A stretch of 64,000 bases of DNA, from contig VZRN01005379.1 in assembly GCA_013397935.1 (NCBI GenBank), positions 138,432 to 202,431 of the forward strand. Reading direction: 5' to 3'. This DNA comes from Dasyornis broadbenti. Taxonomy: Eukaryota > Chordata > Aves > Passeriformes > Dasyornithidae. A program made the position numbers and the translations under genes. Of the stretch, positions 49,313 through 61,548 are shown one piece after another. The notes under the pieces are model-generated. The model did no database searches. It had not been told where the DNA came from and worked only from the letters and a program-made list of their open reading frames with translations. The stretch's first letter is position 1, and each line of letters opens with the position of its first letter.

Positions 49313-50481
49313 CTTAAAAAGAAGGAAGAAAGATTTGTTTGAAGTATTGGTTTTTCTACATCTTTCTAAAAAGATGGGTCAAAAGAACTAGTAAAGAAGT
49401 TTGACAATGCTGAGTACTTCCACGAGTGATGTGAAAATTTCACTCCTTCATGATTTCAGGAAAACATTTTAATTATCCAGCACTTACGGAAGTAGTTCCT
49501 GATCTGAGCAATCAGACGACCAGTTTGGAAAATGTTAGTTGAAAATATAATCTATTAACTCATCCTAGTAATTGCTTGAGGCACATGGATGTACAGATAG
49601 AGGATTAGTTCACTACAGTATGTTAATACCTCATATTACTGTTAATAATTCACAACAGTTTTGGGGTTTCTTTTTGTGACTATGTGCCTGATTTATAGTT
49701 CTATACAGATTAAATTTAAATTACATGCAAAGGGAAAACTTTTTTAATTCAAACACTATGACATGTATAGTAACTTCTATGCTACTATGAGTAGTGAACC
49801 AAAACAGTTAAACTTTGCAACTTCACATGAATATCAAATTCTGTATTGAATGCAACATATAAACAAATTCTAAGAAAAATGTAGATCACTGTAAAGAACT
49901 GAATGGTAAGACATGAGAAACACTGATGCAATACTTATGTAAGTTTTGACTATGTATATTCACTACACAGAACTGACATAGTAAATACAGTACCCAATCT
50001 CAGTAACAGTAAAATCCTTTTTTCAGGAGCTAAGAGGCTACTTCTCTTGTCCACACTACATTAAAGTTTACCTATGCAATTTTGCATTGAAACCACCCCA
50101 AAATTTCCCAGGATTGTTCAGTTTAGTTGAAGTTTTCTTGTTTAAAACATCATCCTATCCTGCAAGCTAAGCCAAGCATCTGAAATATATTTACTCCTTA
50201 TGTAGTCTAAAATACAGCTGTAGTGTCATCTAAAAAAGTTTTATTAATTTCTGTTTTATCATTCTAAACTCATCTTTAATGAGCAGCCTACAGATAAAAC
50301 ATGAGTTTCTGTCTTCAATATGACAAGAGTGCCATTTTGAAAGTGCGGAAAGAAAATTCAGAGCAACGATCAAAACCAAACTAATACCATAATGCGTCTT
50401 CATCTAGGACATGCTTTTTCATACTTTTTTAATGTTGTGACTGCATGCATTCAGCACATAGTATTTTCCTGCATAACCCAC
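49313..50481 (-). other. PAM 1.2-kb intron after the signal-peptide exon
   Basis: AT-rich intron between the signal-peptide exon and the pro-region exon; nothing recognisable inside. Confidence 0.72.
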
Positions 50482-50594
50482 CTCTTGAAGACTAAAAGTG
50501 GGCTTCTGAAACCCAAGCAGATGTTTTGAAACAGCAGAAGCAGTATTAGCAGGTTGTTGAGGAGGCCAGCCATGTCCACCCTGCTGTTTCTGGC
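50482..50594 (-). CDS. PAM: PAM first coding exon: start codon and signal peptide
   Basis: The ATG is at 50571-50573 on the minus strand, so coding sequence is 50482-50573 (30 codons plus two bases). The protein starts MAGLLNNLLILLLLF and runs to FRSPLLVFK. This is a secretory signal peptide with a leucine-rich core; cleavage is likely near the CLG/FRSP junction, where mammalian PAM has CLA/FRSP. The start context is good, with G at -3 and G at +4. The donor is GAG|GTGGGT. I place the acceptor at 50595-50596 because a pyrimidine-rich stretch ending in AATCAG precedes it, giving 21 bases of 5' UTR. That right end is less sure than the donor: another AG lies closer to the ATG. Upstream noncoding exons were not found. 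Confidence 0.93.
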
Positions 50595-53500
50595 CTGATT
50601 AAGCGAGCAGAAAAAGGGTAGTGCAGTTCTATCAGCTGTGATCCTGACAATTACGTGAGAGAAGCAGCAGTATCATTTCACTACTTCATTATTATGTGCT
50701 CTGCAGGCATCCTCCAGCTTCTGACAGACCATCTGTCTTGGAAGGCAGTGCACTGCAAATCAGGAAGGCGGATGATACTATGTTGTCTTTATTATTAGCT
50801 ATAGAAAGCTGTTGAAGAATCTTCCCTTGCAGATAGATGACACTGTACTTCTGTCCACTCAAGGAGCTGAAAAGAAGTAGCACTCCTGATGCTTTCTGCC
50901 CAGGTTGTGCAGTTAAATCTGCACGTTACTTAAGAATCCACAGTGCCGGAGACTTCAAATGGTATCGCAGAAACCAGCACCAGTCATCCTTCAGAACCTG
51001 TAAAAATAGAAGGAGATAAAGAATGACTAACATATTACAGCATTAGCTCTCAGCAAATCTCTGTTGAGGCATTTTATTACATTAGTAAGTTCTTCCATAA
51101 GCCCAAACCAGTAAAGATTGCACTGGTTCTATTGACTTCTCCTTTTCCTTCCCTCCCCTGCCTATAGACACATTTCATTTTGATATAAAAAATGTACCCT
51201 CAAACATATTTTACATGACGGGAAGAAATAAAAAAACATCCTGAATATGTAAAACACAAAGTGTGGAGTATTTCACTTAGGCAAACACTAGTATAATATG
51301 TTCTACAAGCAGAAAAAAAGAAAAATAAGCGCCAATACTGATACAGCAAGAATCAAGGTTCACAAATTCCATTACCTATCACCAAATGTTTCTGCACATA
51401 TTGCAGGCTCAGAGAATATTTAACTTTTAATTCAATCTTTAATAAACCATTACATCATTAAGGTATCTGCATCTTAAGTACTTTAGCTACTTTTTATATC
51501 CATTTCAGAAAACACATACTTAAAAATTATTTTTGGAAATATAGTAACAAAACCTGTTGACATTAGACTGTTTTACATTAGTTTTTTCTATCCTTTCATA
51601 CGCTGGGGGTATGTCAGCACAAACCATTAGTCTCCCTCCTGTTTAGCTTCAACTGTTCTTACTTCCCCATTTTAGTTGACAGAGTATTTAATTCCAAAAT
51701 TTCAGCATTCTTTAATAATTATGCTAGAAAATCACACCGTGTTTAACTGAAGACATATACATTAGTATTTTTTTATTTTTTGAGAATTCCAGTTCTCGCA
51801 GAAGGAAATTTTCCGGTCATAATCAAAATCTTTAAAATGTATTATGTAGTAATTCTTCTAAATTAGTATAAAAAGAATATTCTAAATAGTGTATTCTAGA
51901 TTAGTATAAATACTTATAAGAAGAAATCCACCCAAATCCAAATATCTTCCAGCCCTTCCTAGACATAGTCAGAACACTTTTATAAGGATGAAATAGAAAA
52001 TAAGGTTTCTGACATCTCAGGGTACATGTACCAAAAAGGCTTCTTATACATCAGAAGTGCTTAAGCATAAATTAAGAAGCCATACCAGCTAAACTGCCAC
52101 TGCCTGTTGTTAAACAGCTACACCAGATTTGCATTGCACTATTGGCAAGATTTAAAAATCTGACTATGCTAATCAACATCAAACTTGCAAATTGTATTCA
52201 CTGAAGGATGGCATACAAGATTTAGTCACAAATAACTAAAAATAGACACATATAAATTTCCAGCTTGCCAAAAATATGCGAAGGCTGTCCAAAACCATTC
52301 ATGCAAGCAATGATAGTCTTAATTCCTTCTTAAATGTAAATTTCATGTCTCCACTTCTGTGATCTAAATAATTTTCTCTAGTGAACTATACAAATCTGCA
52401 ACACATATAAAAGACTGTGCTATGACGAAGACCAAAAACCACTGAAAAACAAAGACAAATGTGACACGCTGATATGCTTCACATAAATTAAGACAACTGT
52501 AGTAGCGTAAGGCTTCACTACTTCTACTCTAAGGAATAACTGCACAACAGGGACTGCTCAGTATCTTTGTAAACTATCTGACCAGAATTTCTACTGCCTT
52601 TCTTTAGCAGTATTATGCAATAAACTGTGTCTTTTTTCCCAGACCATACCACAAATACAGTTGACAAGCAAGGAATCTGAAGAACAGAGGTAGGGAGAAT
52701 ACTATGAGTTGTAACATACACTGACCTACAACATTTTAATTTTTTATGAAAATTTATCTTCCTGTAACTAGAAATTAGAACAAATTCTTAGTTTATGCCA
52801 GCTTCAGTAAGTCTGAGATTTGTTACATCAAGTCTGTATACCACAAGGCTCGTATAACACAAATATCTATGCGATATAAAATTGAATAGAAGAAATTTAT
52901 TTAATATAAACGTAAAAAAGGAAAGGAACTGAGAAAACAGATCAACAGGTCCTCCTCATGTGAAATACAAGGGCTTCTTTACAGCAGCTTTCAATTCTCA
53001 CTGCAAGTTAAGCATGGTAATAACAAAAATCACCAGAACACATCTTAATGTTGAGTGAATATGTGACAATTCACAGCTTTTAGAATGCTGACCACAGGAG
53101 GTGGGGGTAAAGCAATGATCTGGAATTGTATACAAAAGCAAAGAAATTAAAGCTGTAGTGAGATAAACACACATCTGTAAATTCAGCTTTAAAATGGTTC
53201 CGTTTCATCCCCAAGTAGTTTATGGATGAAAGTTTAATGTACCTGGTACTTCAGATTAGATCCCTGCATAATAAAATTTTACATATGGAAGGAAAGGAGA
53301 GGCAAAAAGAAAAGAAAGGCAGCACTATCCTGTAGTTATTTCAGCGTAATTTTAGGTAAGACACAATACAGAAATATATGAGATGAGTGAAAAAAGTGAG
53401 GATGAAAGATTCAATACTGAGATTACATAATTACTTAGGTTCATTATGTGGACAGCTAGATACCACTGTTATACTTTCAATTTGGAGTAAGAGATCCCAA

Positions 53501-54423
53501 GGGAACAGAAGTAGTAAAGTAAAAAGACATAATTAATGACAAAGACTAGAGTGAAAGGAGAGAAAGGGAGATGAAAATTAGACAGGGCTAAGCAACCATG
53601 TTATTTTGTCCCATATGCTCCACCCAAACAGCAAAAAACAAGGGAGTAAAGAAAACAAAAACAGCCAAAAGCAACTAGCACAAAGACTGAATGGGGTAGG
53701 GGAGAAGAGGCAAGGAGGGCAGACAAGAAGCTGGAATTCAAAATAATATGCAGAACAGAGTAACAATATACCAACATGACATTACACAAATTAGAAGAGT
53801 GTCTTTTAAAAGAATAGTAATTAATTTCCAAAAATTAGCTGCATAGAAAGAAAGCTCTGTATTAACCACAAGTTCATAAAGCACATTATAGTAATTTCTT
53901 ATTTTTCATTTAGCCACTAGAACATTTTATATACAGTACCAAGAGAACAAGCCAGAAGCAGAAACAGACCTTCAACCACCACTACCTTCCAAGAAAAGAG
54001 AAATTAGAAGACGATCAGAATTCATGGGGATTAATATCCAAGCCTATCACAGACGGCAATTTCTCATAGCTGAATCTCTTTTTGTTTCTTACGCCTTGAA
54101 GTAATGGAAATGAGCAAGGATTCCTTAGGTTCTGTCTTCAGCTAGAGCCAAGCCCATATTTTGTCTTAGGCAAAACTTTAAGCTTAGCCAACAACTGGGT
54201 ACACAAACGATAGCCATTTCAGCAAATGAACTGCAGCTAGGCCTCCAAGTTGGAACACTATACTTCTAATAATATAGGATAATCAATATGTTGTGGGGTC
54301 AGCTTAGGGATTAATTAATGCGCTAAATGCAGCCATTTAGGACTCAGATTCACAGAAAAACACATTTGGCAAGAAGTTGTGTAATTAGACAACCTGTTGA
54401 TCCTCAATATCAATAAAGAACAT
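50595..54423 (-). other. PAM 5' region: first intron or upstream flank
   Basis: Upstream of the ATG exon. There is no CpG-rich promoter-like block and no noncoding exon I can support. In mammals the PAM start codon lies in the second exon with a noncoding exon far upstream, so this is most likely first intron. No transposon was recognised in this part. Confidence 0.5.
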
Positions 54424-54547
54424 CTCACAAAACAGACATCAAGGGATTGGAGGAGATGTGTAACGCAGATGATGCTGAACTGGGACAAGTGACTGACACA
54501 CCAGAGGGTCATGCTGCTATCCAGAAGGACACTGACAGGCAGGACAA
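54424..54547 (+). mobile_element. CR1 LINE fragment (reverse-transcriptase region)
   Basis: GGAGGAGATGTGTAACGCAG, CTGAACTGGGACAAGTGACT and ATGCTGCTATCCAGAAGGAC match the CR1 ORF2 region near the FADD motif. It is cut short where LTR-like sequence begins. Confidence 0.7.
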
Positions 54548-54660
54548 ATGTCCGTATCTTGACCCATGAGCCTCTCATTATATGTTCCCTCCCCTGTCCA
54601 TCTCAGAAAGGGAGGGACTGAGTGGTTTAGGTGGGCACCCAGCATTTAGACAAGGCCAAC
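54548..54660 (+). mobile_element. LTR 3' end fragment between CR1 pieces
   Basis: Blocks CCGTATCTTGACCCATGAGC, CTCTCATTATATGTTCCCTC and GTGGTTTAGGTGGGCACCCA match the terminal part of an avian LTR family. Only the 3' portion is present. Confidence 0.65.
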
Positions 54661-54664
54661 CTAC

Positions 54665-54962
54665 CAGAAGGACTAATATTACCTTTGGCTGCATGAGCCA
54701 AAGCATGGCCAGGAGGTCACAGAGGGGATCCTTCACCTCTGTTCAGTGCTGGTGAGGACACACTTGATGCTGGGCTCCCCAGTGTGAGAGGGACCTGGAT
54801 ACCCTGGAGGGAGTTCAAGCAAGTACCATGAAGATGCTGGATACTGGAGTAGCTCTCCTATCAGGATAGGCTGAGAGAGCTGGGACCGTTCAGCCCTGAG
54901 AAGGCTCAGGGTGATCCATCACGATATAGAAATACACAAAGGGAGGGTGCAAAGAGGATGAA
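54665..54962 (+). mobile_element. CR1 LINE fragment (3' half of ORF2)
   Basis: GGCTGCATGAGCCAAAGCAT, GGCCAGGAGGTCACAGAGGG, TTCAGTGCTGGTGAGGACAC and GAGAAGGCTCAGGGTGATCC follow the normal CR1 order after the reverse-transcriptase region. It probably belongs with the fragment at 54424. Confidence 0.8.
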
Positions 54963-55205
54963 GTCAGGGGCAAACTTGCTCAACATCTTTATCAGAGATC
55001 TGGGCCTGGGGAACGAATGCCGTCTAAATCAGTTCACAAATGACACTAAACTGAGTGGGAGTGTTGATCTGGAGAGCAGGAAGGCTCTGCAGAGGTTGAA
55101 TCAATGGGCTGAGGACAGTTGGATGAGGTTCAACAAGGCGAGATGCTGGGTCCTGCCCTTGGGTCACAAAAACCCCCTGCAGTACAAAATAGCCCCATGG
55201 AAAAG
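54963..55205 (+). mobile_element. Second CR1 LINE fragment (reverse-transcriptase region)
   Basis: Encodes a CR1 block: LLNIFIRDLGLG, then QFTNDTKLSGSVDLESRKA and LNQWAEDSWMRFNKARC. This region normally lies upstream of the piece it follows, so it is a separate insertion. The FADD motif reads FTND, so it is inactive. Confidence 0.85.
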
Positions 55206-57944
55206 GAGCTCAAATCACTCACTGTAGTTGTTGGCTGCCTGGTATTTTCCTCCTCCTCTTGCTCTGCATTTGTTCAGGAAGATGCTGCCCTCCCCCCTGC
55301 CCACCTCAGCAGTGTATTAATTTTCCATCAGATCAACTGGTCAATATGTCAGCAGGCAACTGCTGGCTTTTTATCACAACAGCAGGGGTTTGAGCACACA
55401 GCTGGGGCTGTAAAGGATCCCCTTACTTGGGCAGCAACCCATAATGGATTTGGTGTAGCATTAAATATACTTTTTAAAAAATGAAAATGGTAATTTTTCA
55501 TATATAGCTTGCCTCTTAGTTTAATTTATATTGTGCAAATTCCTATGTTCTGCTACCAAAAAAAAAAAATTCAGGTATGAATACCAAAGGAATAATATAG
55601 AGAAATAAAATTGCTCTTAATGTTGTTTTTATGAACCTTCTTCAAAATTTGTGCAGCTGAGAATAGGTATGATGCCTATTTTTAAAAGAAATATTTAATG
55701 AAGAAACCTGTACTCCACTCCACCAGAGGAAGAACAACATTAACACATTATAAATAGAGGACCATGATTTGAATTTTATTGTATGCATTACAGTGAAACT
55801 GGATTCATTCTAAAAAGATCTACTATTTGAACGCTTTCCAAATATGCTGAAATTAGACAATGTTGAATTTTTTCCTGTTTACTAGAAGTATAAAGTGATA
55901 ATTAATATCAAGCTCTGCTTAAAATGTTTGTTTATAAGGGCAACACAATATATGAAAGAGGTTGAATACCTGAATCTAAGCTTATTTTGAGACACGCTGA
56001 TGACTCGTGAATCATCTTCATGGATTTCCTATTGGAAAAGTAAGTTCTACTTACTATCTTGAGAGACTATCTGTACCAAGAAAAACCAATAAGGCAAAAT
56101 CCTTCAAACGCTCTGTCAATTCAATAAGTATGGCGAGTTTTACGTACTAGACAGATTTTATTTTTTTTTTAATTAATCAAAGTTTTACACTGAAAAGAAA
56201 TAAAAGAAATGGAGGTAGAAGAACTGTCATTTACACTCAGCCTTTCTCTCTTGGAGACCAACATGTTCACCACACAACTTGCAGTTTCCTAACTGCTAGA
56301 AGGAGAGAAAATCATAAAACCTATAGTCCCAAGCCATAAGCAAACCCTTCACTAAACAATAAAGGAAGCATTCCATTGTATTTAGTAGGCAACTCATACA
56401 GCAGTAGTAGTCATAGAAATCACAAACAAAAGGATGCAAGGAAACTTATATATATTTATGCAAAAAAAACCCCCAAGGACATGATTTCTAGGGGGATTGG
56501 TCAAAAATTTACAGAATGTAACGAAACTAAAACCAGCCTGAGATTTTTTTTTGGGAGCCTTGGGAAATACATGAGAAAACACAGAAAATCAAGGGAAGCA
56601 AAAAGGCCTCACTTCAAGGTGTCAGTATTGCTGTCACCAACCTCTGCACACAGCTGCCATCCTCAGCATCTTCCAGATGACTGAAAGAGACAAAACTAAG
56701 GCAGACTTGATTTTGTCAGATTAACTTCTAGAATTGTTACTTTTCTAACACTGTGTGAGAACTCAGAGGAAACAGAAGAAAATGTGTAAGAAAAAGGGAT
56801 GCAGGAAAGATTTAACTGGTACTTCACAATGTGATCTTCCTGAGCAGACTTTGCTTAAGACTTGATTATTTGCCAACAAGTAAAGCTGTCCTAGGACTAC
56901 CTTCTCATTTTCCTCCTTATGACTACCTTCTCATTTTCCTCCTTTCCTGAAGTAAATATGACAAATACCACTCCTTAACACAATGCACACTCAGGTATGA
57001 GACAAAGAAATACCTGAAAAAGAAGGAAATTTAATACTACGTAATCTAGAGACACATGCCAGCGTATTTCAGACCAAAATAAAATCAATGTTCTTGGAAC
57101 TCCTGGAAACTTACATCAATTTCTGAATTCTAAGCTAAGATTTTTCAAAACATGATATATAATTCAAGATAAGATATTTTACTCATAGTTTCTTCATCAC
57201 CATATTGTAAACTATTTGGTATAGACTTGTGTAAGAATGAGGAATTGTACGTTTTTGATAGAACAGAAATACGTAAACAAACTACCAAAAAAAAAATCGT
57301 TCCTGTTCATATTAATACAATTGTGCATGCATTAGTAAAACATTAGGAGACTTCAAGCAGAAAATCACATTTACAACCTGAAACTGCTTGAAACACTCCC
57401 TATCTTCTCTTGGGAGGCACAGACGTTTTTCAGAAGTCTGAAGACAAGACAGAATGTGTTGGTTCTCCCATTCCACATTTAAATATCATTTGAAAAGCGT
57501 TTTATTCGCAATAAATCACATTCTAGTGCTTCTGTTTTGACCAGGTATCAAAACTGGCAAAATTCTCTTGTCAAGGAAGATCAACACTTTTTATAGAAAG
57601 ACAACATCTTAGCAAACTCGTAATTTCATATAATGAAAAAATGAACAAGCTGGATGGTGCTAATTACTTGCTTAAAAGGGAATACACATAAGAAGCTTCT
57701 GCTTTCATTTCATATACAGATCACTATCAGCAGCACAATGTAAAGAGAGTTTACTGAAGTGCCCCTTGTTTTCCCTTTATAATGCAAAAATAGAAAATAT
57801 TAAAGGGGGAATGTTTTATAGAATTAGGACTAGCCTCCAAGCATAAAGCAGATGAGCGATTATTTCAAATACTTAAGTTCAATTACGCATTACATATGAA
57901 CTATGGATTAAATTCGTTGCAAGTTCCTTCACTAAGGACATCAG
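55206..57944. other. Upstream/intron-1 sequence without recognised gene
   Basis: AT-rich sequence with a 26-bp tandem duplication at 56895-56943 and nothing else I can assign. The first 200 bases after the CR1 are G+C-richer and could be further transposon remnant. Confidence 0.6.
56895..56943. repeat. Tandem duplication of a 26-bp unit
   Basis: GACTACCTTCTCATTTTCCT followed by CCTTAT, then the same sequence again up to CCTCC. The second copy is exact as far as 56943. Confidence 0.9.
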
Positions 57945-58612
57945 ATTGGGGTGGGCTCAGCTGCAGGGCTCTATGAGAGACACCAGAAGCTGTCCCCATG
58001 TCGGACTGAGCCAGTTCCAGTCAACTCCAAGATGGACCTGCTGCTGCCCAAAGCCGAGTCCCTCAGCCATGCTGGTGGTGCCTCTGTTACAAGGTATTTA
58101 GGAAAGGGTAAAGAACATTGCACAGCAGCTGAGAGGGCTGAGAATAACTGAGAAAAACAACTCTGCAGACCCCAAAGTCATTGACGAAGGAGGGGAAGGA
58201 GGTGTTCCAGGCACCAGAGGTCCACCCGGAGCCCACAGAGGAGCCCACACCTGAGCAGGCAGATGTACACTGAAATAAGCTGCAGTTCCCAAAAAGCCCA
58301 TGCTGGCTGGAGCAGGCTCCTGGCAGGACCTGTAGCCCATGGGGCATCCAGACTGGAGCAGCCTGTTCAAACAGGCTGAATCGATGAAGAGGACCCATGT
58401 TGGAATAGTTCGTGGAGGTCTGTCTCCCACAAGAGAGACCCCATCTGGAGCAGGAACAAAGTACTACGAACTGACTGCAACCCCCATTCCCCTGCACAGC
58501 ACAGGGAGGTGAGACAGAAGAGTTGAGTGAAGATGAGCCCAAGGGAAGTTTGTTGCAAATGTGTCCTTATTTCTCATTATCCTACTCTGTTTAATTAGCA
58601 ATAAATAAAAAA
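57945..58612 (+). mobile_element. LTR of an avian endogenous retroelement (repeat-rich type)
   Basis: Matches a well-known avian LTR family: AGATGGACCTGCTGCTGCCC, AACAACTCTGCAGACCCCAA, GGCTCCTGGCAGGACCTGTA, AGTTCGTGGAGGTCTGTCTC and GAACTGACTGCAACCCCCAT, ending in TTAATTAGCAATAAATAAA. Internally it contains the degenerate 'cccatg..ggag..cag' repeats typical of the family. ORFs of up to 151 codons on the minus strand are by-products of its composition. Ends are approximate. Confidence 0.82.
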
Positions 58613-58623
58613 ATAAATAACCT

Positions 58624-58760
58624 CAGCTGGAAAGGGACCTACAGGGATTGCTGAATCCACCTCCTGACCCTGCACTGTAAAGCCCCAAGAAACCCACACC
58701 ATGGGCATGAGAGCATTGTCCAAAGGCTTCTTGAACTTCCCACTGCAGGGACAGGTTAGT
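58624..58760 (-). mobile_element. CR1 LINE fragment, antisense
   Basis: GGAAAGGGACCTACAGGGAT, GAGAGCATTGTCCAAAGGCT and TCTTGAACTTCCCACTGCAG match antisense CR1 3' UTR. It directly follows the A-rich end of the neighbouring LTR. Confidence 0.78.
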
Positions 58761-60090
58761 TTTTTTTTTTGTCAGATTGCTGAGTTGGAGTGGTTCTTGA
58801 AGGTACTAGATGAAGCTAAGCACTGAGAGAAAAAGAAAAAAACAGCAGTGTGTAGCTAGGAGTCAGGACAGCAGCAGGGGCAGGAGCACTGCCAATGCTA
58901 GCGAGCGTCTAGCTGTCCTTGGCCATGCAGCTGTAATGCATCTGCATGCCTGTTGTTCTGCAAATGGTGATCACTGGTTCAGTACAACACTCTTATGAGA
59001 ATGCTGGAGCAATTACTTTCACAGTTTCATTTTGCTCAGTAGGATGCTGACAGCAATGACCTGTCAATCCAAATACTATTCAAGGCAACACCCCCAACTC
59101 CAGACACACACCCTGCAAAAACCCACCTCAATGAGCCTTATTAAATATCAAACATATGGCTACTAGAAAGAAAAAATAAGAAAAATAAAGAACTTTTTTT
59201 AAAATTCCTTGAATTGTATGTTTCTTATAAGTAATTCCAGGTTAAAATCTGGAACATCTTCCTACATATCCAGTCTAAGTCATGTAGTTAAACTGAGATT
59301 TACAGCATTGTAGCTTCACAAAAGTCAGGAGCAACTTCAAGTGATGAGAATAAGTCTATAGAAGTTTGTTATAGGTCATTACAAAAGTAATGTTGTAGTC
59401 TTTCCTTGCTCCAAATAGCACAGGTAACAACATCTCTTAATTAAGGAAAAAGATAATGACGAGAGTGGAAGACAAAAAACGAGTCAATGAATCCAATTAC
59501 ATTTAGTGTTCATTAACAACCAGGCAACATAAAATCCATTCTAAAAGCAGATAAATGAATCCTCAACTATTATAGGCTTTTCTATGACAAACTTTTTTCT
59601 AATTAAATGCATTGATTTCAAAATTCATATCCTTGAGAGTAAAATAAAAAATTCTGTAAACATCAAAATAATGCTAGAAATATAGCTCCTCTAGAGATAC
59701 AGATTTTCAATATCACAAAATATAATAATGCTAATACTAAGGTAACTGAATACAATAAAATGGAACAGTATTTCAGCAGAATAAGTCTTAAAATGACATA
59801 GCATTTAAAAAAAACTATGAAGTTAAGTACAACACAATTGCCTGTGATTATACTGGCATTAAGAGTTTCTATGAAGTGCCTAAATACAGGTGGAGTACAG
59901 TAATAGTATATACTAGGACTTAAATGGATAATCAAGAGCTCAAGTTTCTCTGCTAGAAGGCACCATTACCCATGGGAAAACAAGAGTTCACGAAGAAAAC
60001 CTAAGCACACAGAGAAAGGAAGAATAAGAGAAAGAAATCAGAAATGAAAACTGATGCGAGAAAGAAATGCTGAGAATATACTATGCCCCA
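58761..60090. other. Upstream/intron-1 sequence without recognised gene
   Basis: Partly G+C-richer (58810-58990), then AT-rich. No element, exon or promoter could be assigned. Confidence 0.55.
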
Positions 60091-60370
60091 TTACTGTGTA
60101 CAAAACATCCAACACCATGGCAGAACTCAGGAGAAGGGACTTCACTCTGGAGCAAGTGAATGTGCTTTAAAGGAAGCTTCAGTCTATGGAGACCCCAAAC
60201 CAGAGCCGGCTCCTGGTAGGTACCTGTAGACAGGTACCCATTGTGACCATTGTGAAAGATGCACATGTCCAGTTAACCAAAGGGTAGAGGTTCCAGAGGA
60301 GATGAAGATCTGAGCCATTAATGGGCCAAGAACTCCAGTTTTATCTGTTCTCTGAAAACCCACAATGGAG
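60091..60370 (+). mobile_element. Diverged LTR-like fragment
   Basis: TCTGGAGCAAGTGAATGTGC, CTATGGAGACCCCAAACCAG and GGCTCCTGGTAGGTACCTGT resemble the internal repeat part of the LTR at 57945-58612. Divergence is high and ends are unclear. Confidence 0.45.
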
Positions 60371-61548
60371 CAGAGTGACCCAGTGGGCACCCATGCTCAT
60401 AAGCTTGGAACACCAATCATGCGATTGAAAAATGAAGAGCGAGCGGCTTTTTCAAGGATCATTTGTCAAGGAACAAAGGAAGTTATGGGCACATGGAGTC
60501 TCATGCATCCTTTTCCTGTTGTACACAATTTGACTATGAGCAAACCACATTATTCCAAAAATACGACAGCCTAAGTAAGCCTTCTTTGAGCTCTCCCTGC
60601 CAGGCAGTGTGGCTTCGTGGGAATGACCTCCCCTAGAGGTGGGTGGCCTCTCAAGGTCACTGCTTGAGGCAGACAGACCATTTTATTAAAAGCAGGTCTT
60701 TGTTAAGTCACTGATATGGAACACAGCCTTGGTAGAATGGTAACTCTGATTTGTGCATGGTAACTTTGAATCCTTGTTCCAATGATTGGGCCACACAGAA
60801 ATGGACTGAATTCTGGCCCCAAACTGTAAGCCACAGTTTTACAACATCTTATTAATAACACCTTTGCTAAAAACCTTTCACAGTGGTTTATTAAGTGATC
60901 TAAGTCACCAATTCATAACACCCATTAAGAGCAGTGGCCCTGCAGGGAGATCACACCGGAGAAGTCTGATCTGGAAACTGTACCCTAAGGAGAGGACTCA
61001 CATTTTATCAGTTCTTGAAGGATTATATCCCACAGAAGGGACCTTGCATGGGAGCAGAGGCAATGGGAGGAGTCTATTGCAATGTTAAATCCTATGGCCT
61101 GGCCCAAAAGGACAAACGAGGCTTGGAGACTTAATGGAAACATCTTGAATTTGTTGTAACCTATGATCTGAGTTTTATGTTAAAGAAATTCCTGTAACAG
61201 GATGTACCTGAACCAGTGGTGGATGAACCTCACAAAAGACAGCTCAAGTGCAGCTGCAACCTGACCTGAGCTAGATTTGGTGCGCAGTAACTCCCCAAAG
61301 CACACCTCTCTGTCCTAAGCGATCACCAGAAGAGAAGGAGCCCTTAATCACGGACAGAATGAACTCAGCGAACATTTGTGGGCATTTTACACGAGTGGTC
61401 CATACACGAAGGATCTGTGTACACATCAAAAGACATGAGGTGGTGTGTGGGTGGTGAGGATAATGAGGATGTATTGGATAACATGGGACCAGAGAATGAT
61501 ACAAACAGTATGGAATTGGGGATGGGGTGTGGGTGTGTGTAGGTAGTT
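60371..61548 (+). other. Probable retroelement sequence, family not certain
   Basis: Composition and blocks such as TTGTTGTAACCTATGATCTG, AGTAACTCCCCAAAGCACAC and GGCATTTTACACGAGTGGTC suggest an avian LTR or ERV segment in the last 500 bases. The earlier part I cannot assign. The LTR starting at 61549 follows directly. Confidence 0.4.

Larger units (their letters stand above)
3868..50594 (-). other. PAM: PAM gene, 5' coding half (15 coding exons, PHM domain plus linker)
   Basis: PAM makes C-terminal alpha-amidated peptides in the secretory pathway. PHM hydroxylates the glycine alpha-carbon using copper, ascorbate and O2, and PAL then cleaves the product to the amide and glyoxylate. Fifteen exons splice in phase on the minus strand (lengths 92 coding, 121, 58, 88, 86, 84, 49, 68, 81, 77, 104, 188, 72, 72, 306) to 1546 coding bases, with no stop and GT-AG at every junction. 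Copper ligands are at residues 103, 104, 168, 238, 240 and 310, a constant four less than rat numbering. All ten PHM cysteines are present. PAL, the transmembrane segment and the cytosolic tail are outside the window past position 1. The gene looks intact and functional; homology was judged from memory of mammalian PAM. Confidence 0.97.

Noticed and set aside
54958..55484. 89- and 121-aa ORFs
   Set aside because: CR1 reverse-transcriptase remnant (FTND in place of FADD) and its out-of-frame shadow.
58087..58542. 151- and 110-aa minus-strand ORFs
   Set aside because: Antisense reading of a repeat-rich LTR.
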